64,000 bases of DNA from Brachyspira aalborgi (GTDB lineage Bacteria > Spirochaetota > Brachyspiria > Brachyspirales > Brachyspiraceae), in assembly GCF_008016455.1 (NCBI RefSeq), contig NZ_SAXU01000001.1:1612001-1676000 (forward strand). The letters are read 5' to 3'. The notes below the pieces were generated by a model that searched no databases, was not told the origin of the DNA, and saw only the letters and a program-made list of their open reading frames with translations. How positions within the stretch are numbered: position 1 is the first letter of the stretch; each line of letters begins with the position of its first letter. This document shows, one piece after another, positions 44,978 to 54,077 of the stretch. Both the position numbers and the translations under genes were made by a program.

Positions 44978-45121
44978 TTATTCGTCAGCGGCAGTTAATC
45001 TATATCTGCCTTTTCTTCTTCTACGCTTTAGAATATCTCTTCCATGTTTTGTTGCCATTCTCTTAAAAAAACCAAATTTTCTAGCTCGGCGTAACTTACT
45101 TGGCTGATAAGTTCGTTTCAT
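44978..45121 (-). CDS. rpmH: 50S ribosomal protein L34
   Basis: A 47-residue L34: [19 protein letters not shown], then [20 protein letters not shown] and a short RLTAADE end. This is the canonical size and motif. A GGAGAG ribosome-binding site lies just upstream. It is the first gene of rpmH-rnpA-yidD, and dnaA, often divergent from it, is not present here. Confidence 0.97.
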   Translation of the reverse strand: MKRTYQPSKLRRARKFGFFKRMATKHGRDILKRRRRKGRYRLTAADE

Positions 45122-45207
45122 TTTCTCTCCTTTCTTAAAAAACTAAATTAAAAATCAAAATATAATTATTAAATCATTTTTATTATAATCAAAATTTACT
45201 ATAAGTT

Positions 45208-45236
45208 AATTTACATTATATTTAATATTTTGTCAA
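45208..45236 (-). promoter_or_regulatory. Probable rpmH promoter
   Basis: On the minus strand TTGACA (45236-45231), 17 bases, TAAATT (45213-45208), then about 85 bases of leader to rpmH. No other element is recognisable in 45122-45360. Confidence 0.5.
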
Positions 45237-45368
45237 GTATAAAAATTATTATTTAAACTAAAATTTATTTAATTATAAAATACTTAAATAATAACATATA
45301 TTAAAGTTTTAAAACCTAATAATAGTTTTAAACAGATTTTTTATATTTTTATCGTTATTATAAATAAT

Positions 45369-45397
45369 TTGACTAATTATATATCGTATTATATAAT
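45369..45397 (+). promoter_or_regulatory. metK promoter
   Basis: TTGACT (45369-45374), 17 bases, TATAAT (45392-45397), 37 bases upstream of the metK ATG. The leader is too short to hold a SAM riboswitch. Confidence 0.7.
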
Positions 45398-45433
45398 AAT
45401 CGGAATTATATTTTTAAAAAAAGAGGTAAAACT

Positions 45434-46621
45434 ATGGCAGAAATTAAAAATTATTATTTCTCTTCCGAGTCTGTAACGGAAGGCCATCCTGATAAGATTT
45501 GCGATGCCGTAAGCGATGCAGTCTTAGACGAATGTTTAAAACAAGACCCGCATTCGAGAGTCGCATGCGAAACTTTGGCTAAAACGGGCATGCTTATTTT
45601 GGCGGGCGAAATCACTACAAAAGCGAAATTGGATTATCAAAAAATCGCAAGAGGAGTGGTTAGACGAATAGGTTACACAAGCAGCGATATGGGATTTGAT
45701 GCCGATACTTGCGCCGTTATGGAATCTATACATGAACAATCTCCCGATATCGATATGGGAGTAAGCGTAGGAAAAGGCTTATTTAACAAAGACGAAGGCA
45801 ATAAAAGCGAAGGAGCGGGCGACCAAGGTATAATGTTTGGATACGCTATAAACGAAACGGAAACTTTTATGCCTTTAACGATTCATTTGGCTCATAGACT
45901 CGCCGAAAGATTGGCAAAAGTGAGAAAAGAAAATATATTAGATTATTTAAGACCAGACGGAAAGAGTCAGGTTACAATCGAATATAAAGACGGAAAAGCC
46001 GCAAGAATAGAAGCGGTTGTAATATCCACTCAACATGCCAAAGGAATAGAGCATAAACAAATAGAGGAAGATATAAAAAAGCATGTTATAAACGAAATAT
46101 GCCCTAAAAATATGCTCGATGAAAATACAAAATATTATATCAATCCTACGGGTTTATTTGTAGTAGGCGGACCAATGGGCGACTGCGGACTTACAGGCAG
46201 AAAAATAATAGTCGATAGCTACGGCGGACATGGAGCGCATGGAGGAGGAGCTTTCAGCGGAAAAGACCCGACAAAAGTGGACAGAAGCGCTTGCTATATG
46301 GCGAGATATGTTGCAAAAAATATTGTTGCAAGCGGTATAGCGGACAGAGCTTTAGTGCAATTTGCTTACGCTATCGGAGTTCCAGAACCGCTTTCGGTTT
46401 ATGTAAACACTTTTGGAACTTGCAAAGTGCATGACGAGGTTTTAGCGGCTATAATCTCAAAACAGATTGATTTAACTCCAGCGGGAATAATAAAGCATCT
46501 TGATTTGAGAAGACCAATATACGAAAAAACTACGGCTTATGGACATTTCGGCAGAGAGGACGCCGACTTTACTTGGGAGAAAACGGATATTAAACATTTA
46601 TTTGAAAATCCGAAAAAATAA
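45434..46621 (+). CDS. metK: S-adenosylmethionine synthase
   Basis: MetK makes S-adenosylmethionine from methionine and ATP. The 395-residue protein has [24 protein letters not shown] with the catalytic His and the phosphate-binding site, [36 protein letters not shown] and [17 protein letters not shown]. All active-site segments are intact and the length is normal. It has its own promoter at 45369 and a terminator at 46653. SAM made here serves many methyltransferases, including the BcgI-like enzyme. Confidence 0.98.
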   Translation: MAEIKNYYFSSESVTEGHPDKICDAVSDAVLDECLKQDPHSRVACETLAKTGMLILAGEITTKAKLDYQKIARGVVRRIGYTSSDMGFDADTCAVMESIHEQSPDIDMGVSVGKGLFNKDEGNKSEGAGDQGIMFGYAINETETFMPLTIHLAHRLAERLAKVRKENILDYLRPDGKSQVTIEYKDGKAARIEAVVISTQHAKGIEHKQIEEDIKKHVINEICPKNMLDENTKYYINPTGLFVVGGPMGDCGLTGRKIIVDSYGGHGAHGGGAFSGKDPTKVDRSACYMARYVAKNIVASGIADRALVQFAYAIGVPEPLSVYVNTFGTCKVHDEVLAAIISKQIDLTPAGIIKHLDLRRPIYEKTTAYGHFGREDADFTWEKTDIKHLFENPKK

Positions 46622-46652
46622 AAAAAGATTTGATTAATTAAATTATTTATAG

Positions 46653-46688
46653 AAGAGATTTGCAATTTTGTAAGTCTCTTTTTTATTT
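46653..46688 (+). terminator. Rho-independent terminator of metK
   Basis: AAGAGATTTGC (46653-46663) pairs with GTAAGTCTCTT (46670-46680), followed by TTTTATTTT. Confidence 0.8.
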
Positions 46689-46715
46689 TCTTTATAATTG
46701 AATTTTATAAAAAAT

Positions 46716-48140
46716 TTATCCGCTGTATTCTTCAATATACTTTCGCATAAGATTTTTTATCTTTTCTTTATCAGCATACAAAGAAGCAAAATCAAATTCT
46801 TCTATCATAATTTTTCTTTCTTCGGGAGTCAAGCATTTAACAGTATCTTTTGCTATAAATAATTTTTTATATTGAGACGGAATCAAAGTTTCATCGTCAG
46901 TTAAAATCTCTTCAAACAATTTTTCGCCTTCTCTTATTCCCGTAAAAACTATAGGAATATCATTTTCGTTTAATCCGTAAACTTTCAGCATATTTTTAGC
47001 CAAGTCAAGTATTTTAACAGGCTTTCCCATATCTAAAGTAAATATTGTTCCATTATTTAAAGCGCATGCTTTTATAACCAATCTTGCCGCTTCTCTAATT
47101 GACATAAAAAATCTAACCATTTCGGGATGAGTTACGGTTATCGCTTTTCCTTCTTTTATTTGACTTTCAAAAACAGGAATAACGCTTCCGCTACTTCCCA
47201 ATACATTTCCGAATCTCGTTATTTTGAATATTGTATTATTTTGTTCATGCGAAAAAGATATTATCATCCTTTCGCAAATTCTTTTGCTCGCTCCCATTAA
47301 AGAAGTTGGACGAATTGCCTTATCGGTTGATATGAATACAAAATTTTTTATATTATTTTTTATAGATAAAGTCGCTATATTTTCCGTAGCGAGTATATTA
47401 TTCTTTATCGCTTCTTCGGGATATTCTTCCATAAATGGCAAATGTTTATAAGCCGCCGCATGAAATATTATATCGGGGTTGTATTCTTTCAATGTTTTGT
47501 CGATTTTAATATAATCTCTAACATTTGAAATTATATATTTAAATTTATCTTTATTTTCTGACAAGTTTATCGACATTATCAAAGAATGAATCGCGTTTTC
47601 GGAAATTTCAAGAGCGATTGCTTTTTTAACGGGCAAAGTTATTAATTGTCTGACAAGTTCGCTTCCTATAGAACCGCCTCCGCCTGTAACTAATACGACT
47701 TTGTTTTTATAATAATCGTATATTTCTTTTTCGTCAAAACCGATTTCTTCTCTTCCGAGCAAATCAGAAGGTTCGAGTCGTCTAATATCTTTTAATGAAA
47801 AATTTCCTCTTATAATTTCAAAAATTCCAGGAACTATTTTATGTTTTATTCCCACGCTTGATATTGAATTTAATATTTTTTCAAGTTCTTTTTGTTTCAA
47901 TGTGGGAATGGCAATTATTATTTCGTCTATATTTATATTTTTAGATTTATATTCTTTTGCAATTTTTTCGATATCGTTTATTTTTCCTTTTACTTTTATA
48001 GAACAAATTTCTTTTTTATTTTCGTCATCGTCCAAAAAGCATAGAATATTATAATCTTTATTTTTTTTAGAATACAATATTTCTTTAGCAAGCATTTTTC
48101 CCGCATCGCCCGCTCCTATAATAATAATATTTTTAATCAT
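46716..48140 (-). CDS. PglF-like UDP-GlcNAc 4,6-dehydratase/polysaccharide biosynthesis protein
   Basis: A 474-residue protein of the CapD/PglF/FlaA1 family. The first 120 residues form a CoA-binding-like Rossmann domain (IIIIGAGDAGKML), the second, from about 147, an SDR domain with VTGGGGSIGSELVRQL, AAAYKHLPFMEEYPEEA, and the catalytic FISTDKAIRPTSLMGASKR in which Met takes the usual Tyr position (PTN.MGA-K, normal in this family). Full-length PglF has four N-terminal membrane spans; these are missing here, so this form is soluble. It dehydrates a UDP-amino sugar toward bacillosamine-type or other deoxyamino sugars. It is followed by hpt on the same strand. Confidence 0.88.
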   Translation of the reverse strand: MIKNIIIIGAGDAGKMLAKEILYSKKNKDYNILCFLDDDENKKEICSIKVKGKINDIEKIAKEYKSKNINIDEIIIAIPTLKQKELEKILNSISSVGIKHKIVPGIFEIIRGNFSLKDIRRLEPSDLLGREEIGFDEKEIYDYYKNKVVLVTGGGGSIGSELVRQLITLPVKKAIALEISENAIHSLIMSINLSENKDKFKYIISNVRDYIKIDKTLKEYNPDIIFHAAAYKHLPFMEEYPEEAIKNNILATENIATLSIKNNIKNFVFISTDKAIRPTSLMGASKRICERMIISFSHEQNNTIFKITRFGNVLGSSGSVIPVFESQIKEGKAITVTHPEMVRFFMSIREAARLVIKACALNNGTIFTLDMGKPVKILDLAKNMLKVYGLNENDIPIVFTGIREGEKLFEEILTDDETLIPSQYKKLFIAKDTVKCLTPEERKIMIEEFDFASLYADKEKIKNLMRKYIEEYSG

Positions 48141-48161
48141 AGATTTTATTTATTCCGTTTA

Positions 48162-48692
48162 TTATTCAACTACTCCAATATAATTGAGGTTTCTATATTT
48201 TTGAGCGTAATCTATTCCGTATCCTACGACAAATTCATCTTCTATATTAAATCCGTTATAATCTATATTTATATTTACTTTTCTTCTTGAAGGTTTATTT
48301 AATAACGCGCATATTTTTAAAGAAGCGATATTTCTAATTTGTAAAACTTCGCAAATTTTTTCTAATGTATAACCTGTGTCAATAATATCTTCAACAATGA
48401 TAACATCTCTACCCGATAATTGAACATCAATATCTTTCAAAATTTTTATTTCAGAACCTATTTTATTATTTCCGTAGCTTGAAACTATCATAAAATCTAT
48501 TTCTATTGGAATGTCTATATATCTTGATAAATCGGCTATAAAAATAAAAGAGCCTTTAAGCAAACCTACCAAACAAGGAGCATTTTCTTTTTTTCTATAA
48601 TCGTCCGATATTCTTTTTGCCAATTCTTTAACTTTTTCGTTTATTTGCTTTTCATCAATTAAAATTTTAGATATTCCTTTTTCTTTATTCAT
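48162..48692 (-). CDS. hpt: Hypoxanthine-guanine phosphoribosyltransferase
   Basis: A 176-residue type I phosphoribosyltransferase. The PRPP loop VIIVEDIIDTGYTL (residues 97-110) and SSYGNNKIGS flexible loop, along with LVGLLKGSFIF and the C-terminal DEFVVGYGIDYAQKYRN block, are diagnostic of Hpt. It salvages hypoxanthine and guanine into IMP and GMP. The gene is immediately upstream of the PglF-like gene (21-base gap) and divergent from the V-ATPase operon. Confidence 0.95.
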   Translation of the reverse strand: MNKEKGISKILIDEKQINEKVKELAKRISDDYRKKENAPCLVGLLKGSFIFIADLSRYIDIPIEIDFMIVSSYGNNKIGSEIKILKDIDVQLSGRDVIIVEDIIDTGYTLEKICEVLQIRNIASLKICALLNKPSRRKVNINIDYNGFNIEDEFVVGYGIDYAQKYRNLNYIGVVE

Positions 48693-48790
48693 TTATAAGC
48701 CCCAAAATATAAATATTTAAAAAATCTTTTAAATTATAACTTAAAATAGAGTTATTTTAAAGTTTTATTAAAAAAATTTAAAAATAACGC

Positions 48791-48819
48791 TTGACATTTT
48801 TTTTTATCATTGTTAAAAT
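48791..48819 (+). promoter_or_regulatory. Promoter of the V-ATPase operon
   Basis: TTGACA (48791-48796), 17 bases, TAAAAT (48814-48819). The spacer begins with nine T residues, so slippage could alter the spacing. Leader of about 60 bases to the first start. Confidence 0.65.
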
Positions 48820-48885
48820 TGTTGTTATTGTTATTAAATAATAAATCTTTATTTCATAAAATTAATTATAAGTTAAGGGGTTATT

Positions 48886-49494
48886 ATGGCTGAAGATAAA
48901 AAACTTGATTCTCTTCTTGAACGCGTATATCAAGATGGCGTTGAGAAGTCTAATAAGAAAGCGGAAGAAATTATTTCAAACGCTAAAAGCGAAGCCGACA
49001 AAATATTAAAAGACGCTGAAGCTAAATCGGAAGAAATTATTAAAGAAGCCGAAAGAAAAGCTGAAGAATTGAAAAAAAACACTATAACAGATGTTCGTAT
49101 GGCGGGCGAGCAATCAATAAGCGTATTAAAGCAAAAAATTAAAGAATTGGTTAGCGCTTCCGTATTGGAAGACGGTTTAAAAGGCGCTTTTGCCGACACT
49201 AATTTTTTGAAAGATTTAATTCTTGAAGTTGTAAAAAAATGGGATGTTTCTTCGGGAGATGTTGCCGTTTACTTTCCAGAATCTAAAAAAGGCGATATAG
49301 ATTCCGCATTTGAAAAATCCATAAAAAGCGCTATTAAAAATGCAACGATTAATTTTGATAAAAAACTTTCTAACGGATTTAGAATCGTGCCAGATGGCGG
49401 AAATTATCAAATGCAATTTACAGATGAAGATTTCGTTGAATTTTTCAGCGATTTCATAAAAGCAAAAACGGAAGAAGTAGTTTTTAGTAAGTAA
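48886..49494 (+). CDS. atpE: V-type ATP synthase subunit E
   Basis: A 202-residue stalk subunit. The N-terminal two thirds are a long charged helix (KKAEEIISNAKSEADKILKDAE, with strong heptad periodicity), and the C-terminal part (FRIVPDGGNYQMQFTDEDFVEFFSDFI) is the globular end of subunit E, which binds the A3B3 head. It forms the peripheral stalk holding the catalytic head. First gene of the operon; the next gene starts 14 bases later. Confidence 0.85.
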   Translation: MAEDKKLDSLLERVYQDGVEKSNKKAEEIISNAKSEADKILKDAEAKSEEIIKEAERKAEELKKNTITDVRMAGEQSISVLKQKIKELVSASVLEDGLKGAFADTNFLKDLILEVVKKWDVSSGDVAVYFPESKKGDIDSAFEKSIKSAIKNATINFDKKLSNGFRIVPDGGNYQMQFTDEDFVEFFSDFIKAKTEEVVFSK

Positions 49495-49508
49495 GAGGAT
49501 TAAAAAGC

Positions 49509-50345
49509 ATGGGTTCATATTATTATCTTATATCTGGCTTGCCTGAAGTTAAACTTTCAGATTCAAAGGCTAAATATGATATTAATGAAATTACTCAAAA
49601 TATATTGTCTAATTTGAGCGATAAAGATATAAAATTATTTAATTATTTTATCTATCAAAATGACAATAAAAATTTGGTAAACGCTATAGCTTTGTCTAAA
49701 GGATTATTTAGTCCTTATTCTGTTCATTTAGAGCCTTCGATATTTTCTAAAGAAGAAATTCAAAAGTATGCTAATCTTTCAAATTTGCCTAATTATATGG
49801 TTAAATTTTTAGAAGATAATAAAAATACCGAATGGGAAAATATAAGGCATATAGAAAATAGTCTTTTAAGTTTATATTATGAAGAAATGATACAAACAGG
49901 AAACGCTTTTATAAGAGAATATGCTTTATTCATGCGAAATTTGAAAAATATATTGGCGGCATTAAATGGAAAGGCTTTAGGATTTAGCGGAGATGAAATT
50001 TCAAAAGAATTAATAGGAGATTATCCTTTAATATCCGCGTTGACTAAATCAAGCGCTGCGGATTTTGGATTGGGTAGAGAAATTCCGTATATAAATAATA
50101 TAATAGATACTTTTAATTCTTCCGATAAAGCCGACCCTTATAATTTAGAAAATGTAGAATGTTCTTTAGTTAATGGATTTTTAGATAGATTGACTTCTAT
50201 AAAATCATTTACTACGGATAATCTTTTTGCTTATTATATAAATTTAACCTATGCCGTTAGTATTAACGGAAGGAATGAAGAAGAAGGTAAGAAACATTTA
50301 CAGACGCTTGTAAATTCTTTAAAAAGCGAAGCGTCTGCTATGTAG
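49509..50345 (+). CDS. DUF2764 protein of the spirochaete V-ATPase operon (possible subunit C substitute)
   Basis: A 278-residue protein of the DUF2764 family, found in V-ATPase operons of spirochaetes and Bacteroidetes. It starts MGSYYYLISGLPEVKL, a family hallmark, and is helical. The operon lacks a recognisable subunit C, so this protein may fill that place as a link between the rotor/stator. That role is inference. It lies between E (14 bases) and A (26 bases). Confidence 0.8.
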   Translation: MGSYYYLISGLPEVKLSDSKAKYDINEITQNILSNLSDKDIKLFNYFIYQNDNKNLVNAIALSKGLFSPYSVHLEPSIFSKEEIQKYANLSNLPNYMVKFLEDNKNTEWENIRHIENSLLSLYYEEMIQTGNAFIREYALFMRNLKNILAALNGKALGFSGDEISKELIGDYPLISALTKSSAADFGLGREIPYINNIIDTFNSSDKADPYNLENVECSLVNGFLDRLTSIKSFTTDNLFAYYINLTYAVSINGRNEEEGKKHLQTLVNSLKSEASAM

Positions 50346-50371
50346 TTTGTATATTTAATTAGGAGATTGAA

Positions 50372-52135
50372 ATGACTAAAGGTAAAGTAACTGCTATAAT
50401 ATCAAACCTAATTTCGATAGAGGTTGACGGACCTGTTTCTCAAAATGAAATATGCTATGTGTCATGCGGCGAAGCAAGACTTATGGCGGAAGTTATTAAA
50501 ATCGCTGGGACAAGCGCAAGCGCTCAGGTTTTCGAGTCGACAAGAGGCGTAAAATTAGGCAATTCCGTAGAGTTTACGGGTTCAATGCTTGAAATTGAAT
50601 TAGGACCTGGACTTTTAGGTAAAAACTTTGACGGATTACAAAACGACCTTGATAAATTGCAAGGCGTATTTTTAGAAAGAGGAAAGTATAATAATCTCGC
50701 CGAAAACAAAGAAGCAAGATACGATTTTACTCCTATAGCTAAAGTTGGAGACGAAGTTCAAGCTGGAGATTGGATAGGAGCTATTAAGGAAGGATGGATT
50801 GACCATAAAATAATGGTTCCTTTTAAATTTGAAGGAAAGGGAACTGTAGAAAGTGTGGTTTCCGCTGGTTCTTACGGTTTATCCGATGTTCTTGCCGTTG
50901 TTAAATCTCATAATGGAGATAAAACGGAAGTGACTATGGTTCAAACTTGGCCCGTAAAACTTGCAATTAAATCTTTTAGAGAAAAACCAAGACCTTTCAA
51001 ATTGTTAGAAACGGGAGTTAGAACGATAGACACATTTAACCCTATTACCGAAGGAGGAACGGGCTTTATTCCAGGACCTTTTGGAGCGGGAAAAACAGTT
51101 TTACAACATGCTTTGGCAACAAATGCAAACGCCGATTTGATTATAATGACGGCTTGCGGAGAGAGAGCTAATGAAGTTGTTGAAATATTTACTGAATTTC
51201 CTGAGCTTATAGACCCAAGAACGGGAAGAAGTTTGATGGAAAGAACGACAATTATTTGTAATACTTCAAATATGCCCGTTGCGGCTCGTGAGGCTTCGGT
51301 TTATGTGGGAATGACGGTTGCAGAATATTATCGCTCAATGGGGCTTAAAGTTCTTCTTCTTGCCGATTCAACTTCTCGTTGGGCGCAGGCTTTAAGAGAA
51401 ATGTCAAACAGACTTGAAGAATTGCCAGGACAGGATGCATTTCCTATTGACTTGCCAGCTATTATTTCAAGTTTCTATGCAAGAGCGGGATTCGTTTATT
51501 TGAATAATGGTGAGACGGGTTCTATTACATTTATAGGAACGGTATCTCCTGCGGGCGGAAACTTAAAAGAGCCTGTAACAGAATCTACCAGAAAAGCTGC
51601 AAGATGTTTCTATGCCTTATCTCAAAAAAGAGCGGATAGTAAGAGATATCCAGCCGTTGACCCTTTGGATTCTTATTCTAAATATATAGAATATCCAGAA
51701 TTCGTGGAATTTGCAGACAGCAATATAGAAAAAGGTTGGTCTGATAAAGTTATTAAAGCAAAAGATATAGCAAGAAAAGGACAGGAAGCAAGCGACCAAA
51801 TAAGCATTCTTGGAGACGATGCAGTTCCTTTGGAATATCATCAAAGATTATGGAAAGCGGAGCTAATAGACTTCGTTATCTTACAGCAGGACGCTTTTGA
51901 TAAAGTCGATAAAAACTGCCCTATAGATAGACAAAAAGAATTATTAAATCAAGTAATGAAAGTGGTTGAAGCCGATTATAGATTTGACGATTATAGCGAA
52001 GTAGGAACTTATTTTAGAAGACTTATTAACGCTTTTAAACAAATGAATTATTCGGTTTATCAATCAGACGAACATAAAAAATATACGGCTGAAATGGAAT
52101 CAATATTTGCCGAAAGGAGTATAGCTCATGCCTAA
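50372..52135 (+). CDS. atpA: V-type ATP synthase subunit A (catalytic)
   Basis: The 587-residue catalytic subunit. P-loop GPFGAGKT at residues 235-242, the inserted 'bulge' domain upstream (about 95-185), the DSTSRWAQALREMSNRLEELPGQDAFP block, and the C-terminal helical domain identify V-ATPase A. It hydrolyses or makes ATP coupled to proton or sodium flow. The next gene, subunit B, overlaps its end by eight bases. Confidence 0.97.
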   Translation: MTKGKVTAIISNLISIEVDGPVSQNEICYVSCGEARLMAEVIKIAGTSASAQVFESTRGVKLGNSVEFTGSMLEIELGPGLLGKNFDGLQNDLDKLQGVFLERGKYNNLAENKEARYDFTPIAKVGDEVQAGDWIGAIKEGWIDHKIMVPFKFEGKGTVESVVSAGSYGLSDVLAVVKSHNGDKTEVTMVQTWPVKLAIKSFREKPRPFKLLETGVRTIDTFNPITEGGTGFIPGPFGAGKTVLQHALATNANADLIIMTACGERANEVVEIFTEFPELIDPRTGRSLMERTTIICNTSNMPVAAREASVYVGMTVAEYYRSMGLKVLLLADSTSRWAQALREMSNRLEELPGQDAFPIDLPAIISSFYARAGFVYLNNGETGSITFIGTVSPAGGNLKEPVTESTRKAARCFYALSQKRADSKRYPAVDPLDSYSKYIEYPEFVEFADSNIEKGWSDKVIKAKDIARKGQEASDQISILGDDAVPLEYHQRLWKAELIDFVILQQDAFDKVDKNCPIDRQKELLNQVMKVVEADYRFDDYSEVGTYFRRLINAFKQMNYSVYQSDEHKKYTAEMESIFAERSIAHA

Positions 52136-53450
52136 AGCGTTTCAAAAAGTTTATACAAAATTAGTTCAAATTACAAAAGCAACCGTAGCTTTAAGAGCCG
52201 AAAATGTTGGAAACGATGAAATGGCTTTAGTAGACGGACGCCCAGCTCAGGTTGTAAAAATGATAGGAGATATAGTGACTCTTCAAGTCTTTCAAGGAAC
52301 TGAAGGAATTCCTACAAATGCGGAAGTTGTCTTTTTAGGAAGACCTCCAAGACTTAAAGTTAGCGAACTTCTTGCAGGAAGATTCTTCAACGCTTACGGA
52401 GAGCCAATAGACGGAGGAGCGGAAATTGAAGGTAAAGAAGTCGATATAGGCGGACCTTCGGTTAATCCTGTTAGAAGAAAACAGCCTTCGGAACTTATAG
52501 CCACAGGTATTGCAGGAATAGACTTAAATAATACTTTGGTTACAGGACAAAAAATTCCGTTTTTTGCAGACCCAGACCAACCTTATAACGCCGTTTTGGC
52601 TCAAGTTGCAATTAGAGCGGAAGCGGATAAAATTATTTTGGGCGGTATGGGACTTTCAAATGACGATTATTTATCATTTAAAAATACATTTACCGAAGCG
52701 GGCGCTTTAGATAAAATTATATGTTTTGTAAATACAACGGACGACCCTGCGGTTGAGAGACTTTTAATACCCGATATGGCTTGCACGGCTGCAGAATATT
52801 TCGCTGTAGAACATAAAGAAAAAGTTTTAGTTTTGCTTACCGACATGACTCTTTATGCGGATGCTTTGGCTATAGTTTCAAATAAGATGGACCAAATTCC
52901 TTCAAAAGACTCTATGCCTGGCTCTTTATATTCCGACCTTGCTAAAATATACGAAAAAGCGGCGCAATTTCCTGATGGCGGTTCAATAACGATTATTGCC
53001 GTTACTACTTTGAATGAGGGAGATATTACTCATGCAGTTCCCGATAATACGGGATATATTACGGAAGGGCAATTATATTTAAGAAGAGATTCCGATATTG
53101 GTAAAACAATTATCGACCCATTTAGAAGTCTTTCGCGTTTAAAACAGTTGGTTATAGGAAAGAAAACGAGAGAAGACCATCCAACCGTTATGAATACTTT
53201 AGTTCGTCTTTACTCGGATGCGGCTAATGCAAAAATGAAAAAAGAAAACGGTTTTGATTTAACGGAATATGACGAAAGATGTTTAAAATTCTCAAACGAA
53301 TATTCTGAAAGATTGCTTGCCATAGATATTAATATTAAAATAGACGAGATGCTTGAAACAGGTTGGGAGCTTATGTCTAAATATTTCAGTAAAGCGGAAG
53401 TTGGAGTTAAAGACTCTTTGGTTGAAAAATACGGAAAATGGGCAAGTTAA
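52128..53450 (+). CDS. atpB: V-type ATP synthase subunit B
   Basis: The 440-residue non-catalytic partner of subunit A. It lacks a P-loop and has the family sequences PVNPVRRKQPSELIATGIAGID, LVTGQKIPFFADPDQPYNAVLAQ, GSITIIAVTTLNEGDITHAVPDNTGYITEGQLYL, and a C-terminal helical domain. It alternates with A in the hexamer. Overlaps the A stop by eight bases. Confidence 0.97.
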   Translation: MPKAFQKVYTKLVQITKATVALRAENVGNDEMALVDGRPAQVVKMIGDIVTLQVFQGTEGIPTNAEVVFLGRPPRLKVSELLAGRFFNAYGEPIDGGAEIEGKEVDIGGPSVNPVRRKQPSELIATGIAGIDLNNTLVTGQKIPFFADPDQPYNAVLAQVAIRAEADKIILGGMGLSNDDYLSFKNTFTEAGALDKIICFVNTTDDPAVERLLIPDMACTAAEYFAVEHKEKVLVLLTDMTLYADALAIVSNKMDQIPSKDSMPGSLYSDLAKIYEKAAQFPDGGSITIIAVTTLNEGDITHAVPDNTGYITEGQLYLRRDSDIGKTIIDPFRSLSRLKQLVIGKKTREDHPTVMNTLVRLYSDAANAKMKKENGFDLTEYDERCLKFSNEYSERLLAIDINIKIDEMLETGWELMSKYFSKAEVGVKDSLVEKYGKWAS

Positions 53451-53477
53451 TTTTGTATATTGTAAAAGGTAAATAAA

Positions 53478-54077
53478 ATGGCATTAAAATTTCAATATAA
53501 TAAAACGGCTTTGCAAAATCTTAGAAGACAACTTTCAATAAGAGAAAAAGCTTTGCCTACTTTAAAAAGTAAAGAAGCCGCTCTTCGTCTTGAGGTTAGA
53601 AAAATAACGGCTGAAATTGATTTGCTTAAAGAAGAATATGAGATGATAGTTAAAGAAAATCAAAATTATAACGGTTTTTGGACGGAATTTCCTAAAATTG
53701 TAAAGATTAGAAATATCATATCCGAGCAGAAAAATATTGCGGGAGTTAGAGTGGCTATCTTAAATAAAATTGATTTTGCATTAGAACAGATTAGTCTTTT
53801 TAATATGCCTTCTTGGATAAGATTAGCGATTAGCATGTTTGAAAGATTAATGACTATTCAGATAAGAATTGAAATGACAGAAGCAAGATTAAACGCTTTG
53901 GCTTATGCAAGAAAGAAAACCACTCAAAAAGTTAATCTTTATGAGAAAGTTCAAATTCCCGAATACAGAATGGCTATAATAAAGATTAAAAGATATATGG
54001 AAGACGAGGATAATTTAAGCAAATCTTCGCAAAAGATAGTAAAAGAAAGAAACAGAGCAAAGGAGGCGTCTTTATGA
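53478..54077 (+). CDS. atpD: V-type ATP synthase subunit D
   Basis: A 199-residue rotor shaft subunit: two long helices separated by a loop, starting LKFQYNKTALQNLRRQLSIREKALPTLKSKEAALR, the usual start of subunit D. It forms the central axle with the (absent) F subunit in typical enzymes. It overlaps the next gene by four bases (ATGA). Confidence 0.93.
   Translation: MALKFQYNKTALQNLRRQLSIREKALPTLKSKEAALRLEVRKITAEIDLLKEEYEMIVKENQNYNGFWTEFPKIVKIRNIISEQKNIAGVRVAILNKIDFALEQISLFNMPSWIRLAISMFERLMTIQIRIEMTEARLNALAYARKKTTQKVNLYEKVQIPEYRMAIIKIKRYMEDEDNLSKSSQKIVKERNRAKEASL

Noticed and set aside
45398-45433. SAM riboswitch upstream of metK
   Set aside because: The leader is about 36 bases, too short for a riboswitch.
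48811-48835. TTGTTGTTATTGTTATT-like repeats near the V-ATPase promoter
   Set aside because: Irregular spacing, not a perfect array, and no reading frame.
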